From assembly GCF_000364445.2 (NCBI RefSeq), contig NZ_CP043538.1, positions 4,855,447 to 4,919,446 of the forward strand: a DNA stretch of 64,000 nucleotides, written 5' to 3'. This stretch comes from Methylobacterium mesophilicum SR1.6/6 (GTDB taxonomy: Bacteria > Pseudomonadota > Alphaproteobacteria > Rhizobiales > Beijerinckiaceae). Positions 11,234-23,150 of this stretch are shown here, piece by piece. Position numbers and translations under genes: made by a program. Each line of letters opens with the position of its first letter. Positions within the stretch are counted from its first letter, which is position 1. A model generated the notes under the pieces. It did not search any database. It was given only the letters and a program-made list of their open reading frames with translations, and was not told where the DNA came from.

Positions 11234-12100
11234 ATGGACGTCGGAATCATCGGAATGGGGCGGATGGGCCGCGGCATGGCGGCCAGCCTCGCGCGGGCCG
11301 GACACCGGGTCCGCGCCTGGAACCGCTCGCCGGAGGCCGCGAAGGGCATCGAAGGGGTCACCCCGGTGGGCAGCGCCGCCGAGGCTTTCGCCGGGGAGGC
11401 CGTCATCACCATGCTGGCCGACGACGCGGCGCTCGAAGCCGTGATCGTGGCGGGCGGCCTGCTCGACCGGCCGGAGCGGCCCGGCCTGCACATCGGCATG
11501 AGCACGGTCTCGGTGGCGCTCGCCAAGCAGCTCGCCGCCGTGCACGCGCGGGCGGGCGTGCCCTACATCTCGGCGCCGGTCTTCGGGCGGCCGGACGTGG
11601 CGGAGGCCGGCAAGCTCAACATCGTGGCGGCGGGCGCCGCCGATTACATCGACCGCGCGGGACCGCTGCTCGACGCCATGGGCGCCAAGACCTGGCGCTT
11701 CGGCGAGGATCCGGTGCGGGCGAACGCCGTCAAGCTCGCCGGCAACTTCATGCTGATCTCCGCCATCGAGGCCATGGCGGAAGCCTGCGCCCTCACGGAG
11801 GGCCACGAAGTCGCGGGCGCCGACTTCCTGGACCTGATGACCAACACCCTGTTCGCCTCGCCGGTCTACAAGGGCTACGGCGCGTCGATCGCCCAGAACC
11901 GCTACGAGCCCCCGGGCTTCATCCTCAAGCTCGGCGCCAAGGACGTGCGGCTCGCCCTCCAAGCCGCGGAGGGTGCGGGTGTGCCGATGCCCTTCGCCAG
12001 CGTCCTGCGCGACGGCCTGATCGAGGCGATCAGCCACGGCGACGGCGAGAAGGACCTCGCCGCCCTGGCGCGCGTCTCGGCCCGGCGTGCGGGGCGGTAG
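11234..12100 (+). CDS. NAD(P)-dependent 3-hydroxyisobutyrate dehydrogenase family oxidoreductase
   Basis: A 288-residue beta-hydroxyacid dehydrogenase. The Rossmann motif GIIGMGRMGRGMA is at residues 4-16, followed by WNRSPE where the 2'-phosphate or ribose is bound. The catalytic Lys is K167 in VKLAGNF, with N171 as the usual partner. The substrate-site motif near residue 120 reads SAPVFGRPDVAEAGKL in place of DAPVSGG, which marks the glyoxylate-reductase / PA0743-like side of the family more than true HIBADH. The ATG at 11234 follows CGAGGAGCACGGC. Confidence 0.8.
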   Translation: MDVGIIGMGRMGRGMAASLARAGHRVRAWNRSPEAAKGIEGVTPVGSAAEAFAGEAVITMLADDAALEAVIVAGGLLDRPERPGLHIGMSTVSVALAKQLAAVHARAGVPYISAPVFGRPDVAEAGKLNIVAAGAADYIDRAGPLLDAMGAKTWRFGEDPVRANAVKLAGNFMLISAIEAMAEACALTEGHEVAGADFLDLMTNTLFASPVYKGYGASIAQNRYEPPGFILKLGAKDVRLALQAAEGAGVPMPFASVLRDGLIEAISHGDGEKDLAALARVSARRAGR

Positions 12101-12135
12101 CGGGCTACCGGAGGGTCGCGCCCGCGACCCTCGTC

Positions 12136-13005
12136 CTACAGCCCGTAGCGGGCGAAGGCCGCGCGCTCCTCGACGGCCGCGACCGCGCCCTCGGCGAGCC
12201 CGATCCCGGCCTCGATCCCGCCCGGAGCGCCTCCCCGGCGCAGCAGGCGGGAGAGCAATCCGCCCCGGGCCTCGGCCACGAGCCGGAGGTCGACCTTCTC
12301 GCCGAAGCGCGCGCGCGTTGCGGTGCGCACGTCGCCGAGCGCATCGACGAGGCCGAGCGCCAGCGCCTGCCGCCCGGTCCAGACCGCGCCGGTGAACAGG
12401 TTCTCGGCCTTCGACAGGCCGGGGCGGCGAGCGGTGACGAGGCCGGTGAACAGGTCCTGCACGTCGGCCTGGATGCGCTTCAGGCGCTCCACGTCGGCGG
12501 GATCCTCGGGGCGGAACGGGTCGAGCATCGACTTCGCCTCGCCCTGCGTGTGGACGCGACGCTCGACGCCGAGCTTTTCCAGCAGGCCGTGAAAGCCGAA
12601 CCCGGCCGAGACCACGCCGATGGAGCCGACGATCGACGTCGGATCGGCGACGATCTCGTCGGCCGCGCACGCGATCATGTAGCCGCCGGACGCCGCCACA
12701 TCCTCCACGAAGGCGATCACCGGCAGGCTCTTCTCGTCGGCCAGCGCCCGGATGCGCCGGTGGATCAGGTGCGACTGTGCGGGCGAGCCGCCGGGGGAGT
12801 TGATGACGATCGCCACCGCCTTGGCCCCGGGCATGCCGAAGGCCCGCTCCAGGCTGCCCGCGACGCCGCCGATCGAGAGGCCCGGGCGGAGCGGCGAGAC
12901 CGCCCCGATGGTCCCGGAGAGCCGCACCACCGCGACCCGCGGGCGGCGGTCCCGGAAGCGGCGGGGCAGGAGAGTTCGGACGGAGTCGAGGAACGCGAAC
13001 GCCAT
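12136..13005 (-). CDS. S49 family serine peptidase (SppA/SohB-like)
   Basis: A 289-residue protease of the crotonase-like SppA fold that would cut residual signal peptides or membrane fragments. The Ser nucleophile is S106 in ASGGYM, and K158 in GEAKSMLDPF is the likely general base; the spacing of about 52 residues suits the family. NSPGG at 69-73 is the oxyanion-loop motif. Unlike most SppA it shows no N-terminal membrane helix (the start is MAFAFLDSVRTLLPRR), so it may be soluble or peripherally bound. The chosen ATG is at 13005; an upstream ATG at 13092 would add 29 basic residues of no family character. Confidence 0.78.
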   Translation of the reverse strand: MAFAFLDSVRTLLPRRFRDRRPRVAVVRLSGTIGAVSPLRPGLSIGGVAGSLERAFGMPGAKAVAIVINSPGGSPAQSHLIHRRIRALADEKSLPVIAFVEDVAASGGYMIACAADEIVADPTSIVGSIGVVSAGFGFHGLLEKLGVERRVHTQGEAKSMLDPFRPEDPADVERLKRIQADVQDLFTGLVTARRPGLSKAENLFTGAVWTGRQALALGLVDALGDVRTATRARFGEKVDLRLVAEARGGLLSRLLRRGGAPGGIEAGIGLAEGAVAAVEERAAFARYGL

Positions 13006-13222
13006 GGAGATCTTGCGCGGCTCGTCGAAGGCCGGGCAGGGGACGGCCCGGATGCGTCTTTTGCAAACTGGGCGTTTCTTAACCCCGTGCAAGGGTCGTG
13101 CGGCTGCGCAGTCACACCGGATCGAACCGTTTGCCGACCTTGGCCGTTTCAGGCGACGGTGCGAGCCTCGTGCCGGCCCGGATCCGCTGGACTCGGACGG
13201 GTGCTCACACGGGAGAGAAACG

Positions 13223-13570
13223 ATGCGACCCTGGCCAATCCTGGTCCTCCTCGCCGCCCTGCTCGGCGGGCTGGCGAGCGTGCCCGCGCGCGCGGCGCCC
13301 CTTCCGGTCCCGGCGACCGCCGACGCTGCGGCACCCGCCCCCGCGGTGCAGCAGGCCCGCTGGCACTACCGCCGCCACTGGCACCGGCGCCATCACTGGC
13401 GGCGCCACTGGCATCATCGACATCATTGGCACCGTCGCCACCATTGGCGCCGGCACCATTGGCACCGCCACTACGGTTTCCGTCGCCACTACGGCTACCG
13501 GCATCACGGCTACCGACACCACGCGTTCCGCGGCCGCGCCGTGGGCCACCGCCATCTGACGTTCTACTGA
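13223..13570 (+). CDS. Secreted His/Arg/Trp-rich small protein
   Basis: A 115-residue protein with a signal peptide (MRPWPILVLLAALLGGLASVPARA) and then a mature part that, from about residue 48, is built of HWHRRHHWRRHWHHRHHW-type units, turning to HYGYRHHGY. The very high His content suggests metal binding (Zn, Ni, Cu) in the periplasm, but that is inference; similar proteins in Hyphomicrobiales are uncharacterised. The ATG at 13223 follows GGGAGAGAAACG. The GC-skewed repeats CAC/CGC/CAT make several other frames open here. It is followed by a hairpin and then gyrA. Confidence 0.65.
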   Translation: MRPWPILVLLAALLGGLASVPARAAPLPVPATADAAAPAPAVQQARWHYRRHWHRRHHWRRHWHHRHHWHRRHHWRRHHWHRHYGFRRHYGYRHHGYRHHAFRGRAVGHRHLTFY

Positions 13571-13582
13571 GCGAACCGACCT

Positions 13583-13612
13583 GCGTCCCGACCCCCGAGC
13601 GGGCCGGGACGC
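13583..13612. terminator. Hairpin downstream of the His-rich gene
   Basis: GCGTCCCG at 13583-13590 pairs with CGGGACGC at 13605-13612, with an inner CCCG/CGGG pair. It lies 12 bases after the His-rich gene and about 150 bases before gyrA. There is no strong T-run, so terminator function is tentative. Confidence 0.35.
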
Positions 13613-13759
13613 GCCCCTGTCGGCGACCTTGCGGGCGGCCTCGGAAAACCTTATTTAACCGTCTGATATCACTGCTCTTCCGCAAGGCCGGTCCGGCGCA
13701 TCGCGCGCCGCGCTCGGGCCGCGAGCATCGCCCTTTCGGGCTTCAGAACGGAAATCGAC

Positions 13760-16492
<2,733 letters not shown>

Positions 16493-16541
16493 GGCGCCGC
16501 CCGGTTCCGTCCGGCGCGAAAATGCTCTAGGTCGGGCCCTA

Positions 16542-17045
16542 ATGACCCGCACTGCCCTCTACGCCGGCTCGTTCGATCCGGTCACGAACGGCCATCTCGA
16601 CGTGATCCGCCAAGCCTGCCGGCTGGTGGACCGCCTCGTGATCGCCATCGGCGTCCATCCCGGCAAGGCGCCGCTGTTCTCCGCCGAGGAGCGTGCGGCG
16701 CTCCTCACCGAGACCTGCGGGCCGGTGGCCCAGGCCGAAGGCGCGGCGCTGGAGATCGTGACCTTCAACGATCTCGCCGTCTCGGCCGCCCGGCGCTGCG
16801 GCGCCGCGATCTTCATCCGTGGCCTGCGCGACGGCACCGATCTCGACTACGAGATGCAGCTCGCCGGCATGAACGGCGCCATGGCGCCCGAGGTGCAGAC
16901 CGTGTTCCTGCCCGCCTCGACGCAGGCGCGCCCGATCACCGCGACGCTGGTGCGCCAGATCGCCGGCATGGGGGGCGACGTCTCGCCCTTCGTCCCCGCC
17001 GCCGTGGCCGCGCGCCTCCGGCAGCGCTTCGCCGCCAATTCCTGA
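16542..17045 (+). CDS. coaD: Phosphopantetheine adenylyltransferase
   Basis: A 167-residue enzyme that joins 4'-phosphopantetheine and ATP to give dephospho-CoA, the fourth step of CoA synthesis. It has the nucleotidyltransferase motif [12 protein letters not shown] at residues 9-20, [12 protein letters not shown] in the middle, and ISSTxxR replaced here by [10 protein letters not shown] near residue 130. Length is normal for CoaD. It starts 49 bases after gyrA and is followed 16 bases later by a cyclophilin gene, so the three may be co-transcribed. Confidence 0.95.
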   Translation: MTRTALYAGSFDPVTNGHLDVIRQACRLVDRLVIAIGVHPGKAPLFSAEERAALLTETCGPVAQAEGAALEIVTFNDLAVSAARRCGAAIFIRGLRDGTDLDYEMQLAGMNGAMAPEVQTVFLPASTQARPITATLVRQIAGMGGDVSPFVPAAVAARLRQRFAANS

Positions 17046-17061
17046 CCCCGGAAGGACTTCG

Positions 17062-17610
<549 letters not shown>

Positions 17611-17617
17611 CGGCCGC

Positions 17618-18115
17618 ATGCCGGGCTGGCGCGCCGCCGCGATCCTCCTGTTGAGCCTGGGTCCGGCGCAGGCCGAGACCTATGAGGGCAGCCCCTTCTA
17701 CGGCTACGCCTTCGAGCCCGGCGGCGGCTATCCCTTGAGCCTGCCGCAGACCCTGCGGGCGACGGTCGCTGTGCCGGTGTCGCGGATGGCGACGAAGCCC
17801 GCCGATACCCTGGACGAGCTCTACCCGGCGCTGGCCGCCTGCTGGCAGGTTCCGGCAGGGCTCGGGCCGCCGAAGGCTGAGCCCGAGGATATCGAGATCA
17901 CTGCGCGCTTCGCCCTCCGGCGGGACGGCAGCCTGATCGGCGCGCCGCGCATCACCTACGCGGCGGGCGTCGCGGGCGACCAGCGGGCGATTCTCGTGCG
18001 CGGGACCGTGGACGCGCTGGCGCGCTGCACCCCTGTCCACCTGACGCGGGGCCTCGGCCGGGCGATCGCGGGCCGGCCGGTGGCGCTGCGCTTCGTCTAC
18101 CGCCCGCCGGCCTGA
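17618..18115 (+). CDS. Exported protein with a TonB C-terminal-like fold
   Basis: A 165-residue protein with a signal peptide ending at about AQA (residue 19). The first 70 residues have no recognised motif. The C-terminal part, EDIEITARFALRRDGSLIG, then a helix and PVALRFVYRP, resembles the TonB/TolA C-terminal domain (strand-strand-helix-strand), as in many short proteins of rhizobia. It has no membrane anchor beyond the signal and no Pro-rich spacer, so it is not itself a TonB energy transducer. It starts eight bases after the periplasmic cyclophilin, in a likely operon. Confidence 0.6.
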   Translation: MPGWRAAAILLLSLGPAQAETYEGSPFYGYAFEPGGGYPLSLPQTLRATVAVPVSRMATKPADTLDELYPALAACWQVPAGLGPPKAEPEDIEITARFALRRDGSLIGAPRITYAAGVAGDQRAILVRGTVDALARCTPVHLTRGLGRAIAGRPVALRFVYRPPA

Positions 18116-18194
18116 GCGCCGGCGATCGACGTCACGGGCGCTGGCCGGATCCGGCGGGCGCCGATACAGTTCCCTCAACCGGAAGGATAGACTT

Positions 18195-18653
18195 ATGGCC
18201 GACAACGAAACCATCGTGCTGGAGACCACCAAGGGCCGCGTCGTGATCGCGCTGCGTCCCGACCTCGCCCCGGGCCACGTGGAGCGGATCAAGACGCTCG
18301 CCGCCCAAGGCTTCTACGACGGCGTGCCGTTCCACCGGGTGATCGACGGGTTCATGGCCCAGACGGGCGACCCGACCGGCACTGGCTCCGGCGGTTCCGA
18401 CCTGCCGGACCTGAAGGCCGAGTTCAACGCCGAGCCGCATGTGCGCGGCACCTGCTCCATGGCGCGCACGAACTTCCCGCACTCGGCGAACTCGCAGTTC
18501 TTCATCTGCTTCGACGACGCCCGCTTCCTCGACAAGCAGTACACGGTCTGGGGCAAGGTCGTGGAAGGCATGGACGTGGTCGACACGATCAACAAGGGCG
18601 AGCCGCCGCGCTCGCCGGACAAGATCGTGAAGGCGACCGTCGCGGCGGCTTGA
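18195..18653 (+). CDS. Cytoplasmic cyclophilin-type peptidyl-prolyl isomerase
   Basis: A 152-residue PPIase without a signal peptide. The core motifs are FHRVIDGFMAQTGDPTGTG, SMARTNFPHSANSQFFICF and VWGKVVEGMDVVDTI, all conserved for activity. It is the cytosolic counterpart of the exported enzyme at 17062, a periplasm/cytosol pair like PpiA/PpiB of E. coli. The ATG at 18195 is preceded by GGAAGGATAGACTT. Confidence 0.92.
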   Translation: MADNETIVLETTKGRVVIALRPDLAPGHVERIKTLAAQGFYDGVPFHRVIDGFMAQTGDPTGTGSGGSDLPDLKAEFNAEPHVRGTCSMARTNFPHSANSQFFICFDDARFLDKQYTVWGKVVEGMDVVDTINKGEPPRSPDKIVKATVAAA

Positions 18654-18704
18654 GTTCGGATCAAGCCTGACGTCTGAAGCCATCTCTCGATGGCTTCGGC
18701 TCCG

Positions 18705-18795
18705 CCGTCCTTGCGAGCGCAGCGAAGCAATCCAGTCAGCACGACACCCTCAGTCGCGCTGCCCCGGGGTCACTTCGCTGTGCTCGTGATGACGG
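18705..18795 (-). repeat. Palindromic dispersed repeat, copy 1 of 3
   Basis: About 91 bases with ends CCGTCCTTGCGAGCGCAGCG and, at the far end, CTTCGCTGTGCTCGTGATGA, which are near reverse complements, and a central GCAATCCAG. The same element, in the other orientation, occurs at 44036-44127 and 47979-48074. It sits between the cytosolic cyclophilin gene and mobA, which converge on it. It resembles REP/BIME-type intergenic elements of Hyphomicrobiales. Confidence 0.7.
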
Positions 18796-18805
18796 CGGAA
18801 CCGCA

Positions 18806-19420
18806 TCACCCTCGGTCGAGGGCTTCCGCCGCCGCCAGATCCGCCGGCGTGTTGATGTTGAGGAACGGATCCACCGGCTCCGCCGGCCAGGATGCCACCG
18901 CCGCCCCATGGCGCGCGATGAAGCCGCCGACGCGCCGCTCGCCCCGTTCGAGATAGTCCCGAAGCGCGCCGCGCAGAGCCGTCGGCCAGAGCGCGATCGT
19001 GTAGTGCTGCCGTTCGCCCGAGGCCGCGAGGGCGATGCCGGCCTCGGATCCGGCAGCCTCCAGCCGCGCCACCAGATCCCCCGGCAGGAACGGCGCGTCG
19101 CCCGACACGCTGACCACCCGCGCGACACCCTGCGCGGCGGCGTGCTCCAGCCCGGCGAGGATGCCGGCGAGCGGGCCGGGCTGGTCCGGCAGGGGGTCCG
19201 GCAGCACCGGACCGGGAAACCCGGAGAACCGCGCCGGGTCGCCGTTGGCGCTGAGCGCCAGACCGGCCCCGCATTGCGGCGCGAGCCGTTCGACCACCCG
19301 CTCCAGCAGGGTCCGCCCACCCAGGCGCAGCAGCGGCTTGTCGCCGCCGCCCATCCGCCGCGCCTGGCCGCCGGCCAGGATCAGGCCCAGGACCGGCGCG
19401 GGATCGGCCGGCGGCGCCAC
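18806..19420 (-). CDS. mobA: Molybdenum cofactor guanylyltransferase
   Basis: A 204-residue enzyme that attaches GMP to molybdopterin to give the bis-MGD form used by enzymes such as formate dehydrogenase and DMSO reductase-type proteins. It has LILAGGQARRMGGGDKPLL at about 13-31 (the GTP-binding pattern), VVSVSGDAPFLPGDL (Asp for Mg) and INTPADL near the end. It starts with GTG, four bases after the stop of the mrp gene, so the two form an operon. Confidence 0.9.
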   Translation of the reverse strand: MAPPADPAPVLGLILAGGQARRMGGGDKPLLRLGGRTLLERVVERLAPQCGAGLALSANGDPARFSGFPGPVLPDPLPDQPGPLAGILAGLEHAAAQGVARVVSVSGDAPFLPGDLVARLEAAGSEAGIALAASGERQHYTIALWPTALRGALRDYLERGERRVGGFIARHGAAVASWPAEPVDPFLNINTPADLAAAEALDRG

Positions 19421-19424
19421 GGCC

Positions 19425-20573
19425 TCACTCGAAGACGATCTTCGGCGCCGTCCGCCCGGCCGGCGCGCCGGACAGGTTCGCCCAGAGCTGGGCGGCGATG
19501 TCCCGGTAGACCTTGGCGTGCGGCCCCTCGGGATCGGTCGCGACCACTGGCCGGCCGGAATCCGAGGTCTCGCGGATCGCCATGTTCAGCGGCACCTCGC
19601 CGAGGAACGGCACGCCGAGCCGCTGCGCCTCGTTCCGTGCGCCGCCATGCCCGAAGATGTGTGAGGCGTGGCCGCAATTCGGGCAGACGAAGGTCGCCAT
19701 GTTCTCGATCACGCCGAGGATCGGCACCGCGACCTTCTTGAACATGGTCACGCCGCGCCGCGCGTCGATCAGCGCGAGATCCTGGGGGGTCGAGACGATC
19801 ACGGCGCCCGAGAGCGGCGTCGCCTGCGCCATGGTGAGCTGCGCGTCGCCGGTGCCGGGCGGCATGTCGACGATCAGCACGTCGAGTTCGCCCCAGAGCA
19901 CGTCGCGCAGCATCTGGGTGATCGCCGACTGCACCATCGGGCCGCGCCAGATCATCGCCGTCTCGGGCTCGATCAGGAAGCCGATCGACATGACCTTGAG
20001 ACCGTAGCCGACCATCGGCTCCATGGCCTTGTTGTCGACGACGTTGGGCTTGCCCGAGAGGCCGAACAGCTTCGGCACGGACGGCCCGTAGATGTCGGCG
20101 TCGAGGAGGCCGACCTTCAGCCCCTGAGCCTGGAGCGCCAGGGCGAGATTGCAGGCCGTGGTCGACTTGCCGACGCCGCCCTTGCCCGAGGCGACCGCCA
20201 CGATGTGGCGCACGCCCGCGATCTGCGGACCCTGGTTCGGCGGCGCGCCGGGTCGCGGCGGCGCGACCGGCGGCGGCGTCACGGGGCGGGGGGCGGCGCC
20301 GCTCTGGGCCGGGTGGCTCTGGTTCCGCTCGGAGGTCAGGCTGGCGAACACGCCCGAGACGCCCGGCATCTGCAGCACCCGGCCCTCGGCCTGCCGCCGT
20401 ACCGGCTCGAACCGCTCGGCCTCGCTGGGATCGACCAGGATCGAGAACATCACGCGGCTGTTCGGATCGACCACGACCTGAGAGAGCCGTCCCGAGCCGG
20501 GCAGGGTGGTGCCGGCGGCATCGACGGTGACGTCGGCAAGCGCCTTCAGCACGTCGTCGCGGGTGATCGCCAA
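19425..20573 (-). CDS. apbC: Mrp/ApbC family iron-sulfur carrier ATPase
   Basis: A 382-residue P-loop ATPase that carries and delivers Fe-S clusters. The first 80 residues are a DUF59/MIP18-type domain, followed by a Pro-rich linker. The ATPase has GKGGVGKSTTACNLA (deviant Walker A), LDADIYGPSVPKLFG and IVDMPPGTGDAQLT. The cluster-binding pair is CPNC in TFVCPNCGH. The TTG at 20573 is chosen since GGAG lies six bases before it and it gives MAITRDDVLKAL, the family's usual N-terminus; an ATG 39 bases upstream adds an odd Trp/Cys-rich leader. Its partner mobA shares the transcript, linking Fe-S and molybdenum cofactor supply. Confidence 0.92.
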   Translation of the reverse strand: MAITRDDVLKALADVTVDAAGTTLPGSGRLSQVVVDPNSRVMFSILVDPSEAERFEPVRRQAEGRVLQMPGVSGVFASLTSERNQSHPAQSGAAPRPVTPPPVAPPRPGAPPNQGPQIAGVRHIVAVASGKGGVGKSTTACNLALALQAQGLKVGLLDADIYGPSVPKLFGLSGKPNVVDNKAMEPMVGYGLKVMSIGFLIEPETAMIWRGPMVQSAITQMLRDVLWGELDVLIVDMPPGTGDAQLTMAQATPLSGAVIVSTPQDLALIDARRGVTMFKKVAVPILGVIENMATFVCPNCGHASHIFGHGGARNEAQRLGVPFLGEVPLNMAIRETSDSGRPVVATDPEGPHAKVYRDIAAQLWANLSGAPAGRTAPKIVFE

Positions 20574-20711
20574 AATCGTTCTCCACCGGGGCAAGCAGGT
20601 ATGCCAGTGCATGTAGCCGAGCGGGCCGAGAACACCAGACCCCGGGCCCGCAATCGGCGCCGGCGCCGGCGGCCTGCGTCCCCGTGGCCGTCCCGGCCGC
20701 CCGCTTCGCGT

Positions 20712-20990
20712 TCAGTGCGGGCGGGCGACGAGGTTGCACGCTTCCATGGGGCCACGCACCACGCTCCCGTCTCCGCGCCGGTAGACCCCGTGGCGCAGGC
20801 GGCGGCAGCCGAGGGGGCCGCGCAGGCGCTTCACGCGCTCGATATGGACGCTGCCGTAGCGCCGGTTCGAGAAGTCGTGGCCGCCGATGCGCACGCCCGG
20901 GCCGAAGCGCACCTCGGCGGCGGCCGGCAGCGCGCAGAGCGCGCAGAGCGCCAGCGCCGCCGCGCACCCCAACCTCCGAACACCTCGCAT
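20712..20990 (-). CDS. Small secreted hypothetical protein
   Basis: A 92-residue protein with a clear signal peptide (MRGVRRLGCAAALALCALCALPAAA) and a basic mature part, EVRFGPGVRIGGHDFSNRR, then Arg/Gly-rich sequence with two cysteines (LGCRRLR and MEACNLV). Start ATG at 20990 has GGAGG five bases upstream. No family is recognised; it is one of four short exported proteins in this half of the window. Confidence 0.6.
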   Translation of the reverse strand: MRGVRRLGCAAALALCALCALPAAAEVRFGPGVRIGGHDFSNRRYGSVHIERVKRLRGPLGCRRLRHGVYRRGDGSVVRGPMEACNLVARPH

Positions 20991-21117
20991 CCGAACCTCC
21001 TCACCGCACGGGGAAGCTGAACCAACCGGAGACTGATCCGTTGTCGGGGCAGCCTTCGGCCGGGGCATCCTCCGGAGACCCCGCCGGGACCGAAACGACG
21101 CGTAGGAGACCACTTTC

Positions 21118-21621
21118 ATGCATCAGGGCAACCACCGCGACCACGAGGGCGCGAAGAAGCTGTTCGAGCTCATCAAGGACGTGAAGATCGCCATGATGAC
21201 CACCGTCGATTCCGACGGCACGCTCAACAGCCGCCCGATGTGGAACAACGACGCCGACGAGAACGGCGACCTGTGGTTCTTCACCAAGCTGCACTCGCCC
21301 AAGACGGCCGAGATCAGCAAGGACAACCAGATCAACCTGGCCTACTCCGACCCGTCCAGCCAGAACTACGTCTCGGTGGCCGGCAAGGCCGAGATTGTCC
21401 GCGACCAGTCGATCATCGATGCCAAGTGGAATGAGAGCCTGAAGACCTGGTTCCCGAACGGCAAGAACGATCCGGAGGTTGCGCTGATCCGCGTCCACCC
21501 GGAGAAGGGCGAGTACTGGGACAGCCCGAACAGCACGATGCTGCACCTCTACGGCTACGTGAAGGCCTCGCTCACCGGCGAGAGCCCGAAGACCGAGACC
21601 AAGAAGGTCGATCTCGCCTGA
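21118..21621 (+). CDS. Pyridoxamine 5'-phosphate oxidase-related flavin-binding stress protein
   Basis: A 167-residue split-barrel protein of the general stress protein 26 type. The motifs KIAMMTTVDSDGTLNSRPM, LWFFTKLHSPKTAEI and NYVSVAGKAEIV fit the FMN/FAD-binding group, and AKWNESLKTWFPNG with IRVHPEKGEYWDSP is typical of the Xanthomonas GSP-type subfamily. It probably binds a flavin; the reaction is unknown. Codon use is strongly biased, which suggests high expression. It is followed by an intrinsic-type hairpin. Confidence 0.82.
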   Translation: MHQGNHRDHEGAKKLFELIKDVKIAMMTTVDSDGTLNSRPMWNNDADENGDLWFFTKLHSPKTAEISKDNQINLAYSDPSSQNYVSVAGKAEIVRDQSIIDAKWNESLKTWFPNGKNDPEVALIRVHPEKGEYWDSPNSTMLHLYGYVKASLTGESPKTETKKVDLA

Positions 21622-21650
21622 CATTCCGGTTTCAGGACACGGGCTTTTCG

Positions 21651-21684
21651 CGGGCGGTTTCCGGAGGGAGGCCGCCCGTCTTCT
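21651..21684 (+). terminator. Intrinsic terminator of the stress-protein gene
   Basis: CGGGCGG at 21651-21657 pairs with CCGCCCG at 21672-21678, and the 3' side continues TCTTCTTG, a short T-rich tract. It lies 30 bases after the stop of the flavin-binding stress protein. Confidence 0.55.
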
Positions 21685-21744
21685 TGACGTCCGCGGTGTT
21701 GCCATGCGCTCTGCACGATCGAGGCGCGGCAGAGTCCCAAAAGA

Positions 21745-23037
21745 ATGCTCGATCTGGCGAAGCGGGTCTACGATCACAGCTTCCGCATCGACCCGATCGT
21801 GCGGTCGCTGCTCGACACGGACTTCTACAAGCTGCTGATGGCGCAGACGATCCTGCGCCGGCATCCCGACATCCAGACTACCTTCGGCATCACCAACCGC
21901 ACCCGCCGGATCCGGATCGCCGACGAGGTCGATGCCGGGCTGCTGCGGGAACAGCTCGACCACGCCCGGACGCTGCGCCTCAGCAAGGGCGAGATCACGT
22001 GGCTGCGGGGCAACGTGTTCCGCGGCCAGGGACGCATCCTCGGCCCCGAATTCGTCTCCTGGTTCGAGACCTTCCAGCTCCCCGAATACGAGCTCGCCGT
22101 CCATGACGGCCAGTACGAGCTGACTTTCCACGGGCCCTGGGTCGAGACCACCATGTGGGAGGTCCCGGCGCTCGCGATCCTGAACGAGCTGCGGGCGCGG
22201 GCCGTGCTGCGGGGCCTCGGCAAGCTCGACCTGCAGGTGCTCTACGCCCGCGCCATGACCCGGGTCTGGGAGAAGATCGAGCGGCTGCAGAGGCTTCCGG
22301 ACCTGTCGGTGGCGGATTTCGGCACGCGTCGGCGCCACGGATTCCTGTGGCAGGACTGGTGCGTCCAGGCCATGGCGGAGGGCCTGGACGGCGCGTTCCT
22401 CGGCACCTCCAACTGCCTGATCGCGGCCCGGCAGGAGGTCGAGCCGGTGGGCACGAACGCCCACGAGTTGCCGATGGTCTACGCCGCGCTGGCCGAGGAC
22501 GACGCGGCGCTCGCCGCCGCGCCCTACGCGGTGCTGGCAGACTGGCAGGAAGACTACGGCGGCAACCTTCTGGTGATCCTGCCCGACACCTACGGTACCA
22601 CCGGCTTCCTGGCGAACGCCCCCGACTGGGTGAGCGGCTGGACCGGCATCCGCATCGACTCCAAGGACCCGATCGAGGGTGGCGAGGAGGTGATCCGCTT
22701 CTGGCAGGCGCGCGGCCACGACCCGCGGGACAAGCTCGCGATCTTCTCCGACGGACTCGACATCGACGAGATCGAGCGCATCCACGCACGGTTCCACGGC
22801 CGCATGCGCATCGGTTACGGCTGGGGCACGCTGCTCACCAACGATTTCCGCGGGCTGCTGCCGGATGGCAAGCTCGACCCGGTCTCCATCGTCTGCAAGG
22901 TCACGGAGGCCAACGGCCGGCCGACCGTGAAGCTCTCCGACAATCCCACCAAGGCGCAGGGGCCGGCCGAGGAGGTCGCGCGCTACCGGCGGGTCTTCGG
23001 CGTGGGCGAGCAGGAGACGCTGCCCGTGGTGGTGTGA
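21745..23037 (+). CDS. pncB: Nicotinate phosphoribosyltransferase
   Basis: A 430-residue enzyme of NAD salvage that makes nicotinate mononucleotide from nicotinate and PRPP, using ATP. It has [15 protein letters not shown] near residue 27, [22 protein letters not shown] (the His that is phosphorylated in the family), [16 protein letters not shown], and [11 protein letters not shown], the PRPP-binding end. Length and motifs are complete. The ATG at 21745 has no good ribosome-binding site (CCCAAAAGA only), so a different start or leader cannot be excluded. Confidence 0.94.
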   Translation: MLDLAKRVYDHSFRIDPIVRSLLDTDFYKLLMAQTILRRHPDIQTTFGITNRTRRIRIADEVDAGLLREQLDHARTLRLSKGEITWLRGNVFRGQGRILGPEFVSWFETFQLPEYELAVHDGQYELTFHGPWVETTMWEVPALAILNELRARAVLRGLGKLDLQVLYARAMTRVWEKIERLQRLPDLSVADFGTRRRHGFLWQDWCVQAMAEGLDGAFLGTSNCLIAARQEVEPVGTNAHELPMVYAALAEDDAALAAAPYAVLADWQEDYGGNLLVILPDTYGTTGFLANAPDWVSGWTGIRIDSKDPIEGGEEVIRFWQARGHDPRDKLAIFSDGLDIDEIERIHARFHGRMRIGYGWGTLLTNDFRGLLPDGKLDPVSIVCKVTEANGRPTVKLSDNPTKAQGPAEEVARYRRVFGVGEQETLPVVV

Positions 23038-23150
23038 AGGGGTGTCAGACCCGCCGCGGTGAAACACGGAGGCTGACGATCCCGGGATGAATTCATTATC
23101 ATGTCGGCCAATCGGAGCCGCTCGGAGGCGGTCCTGCCTGGGAGAACGCC

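Noticed and set aside
13430..13570. Possible CRISPR-like short repeats in the His-rich gene
   Set aside because: Repeats are codon-level (His/Arg/Trp), with no spacers of even length, so they are coding repeats.
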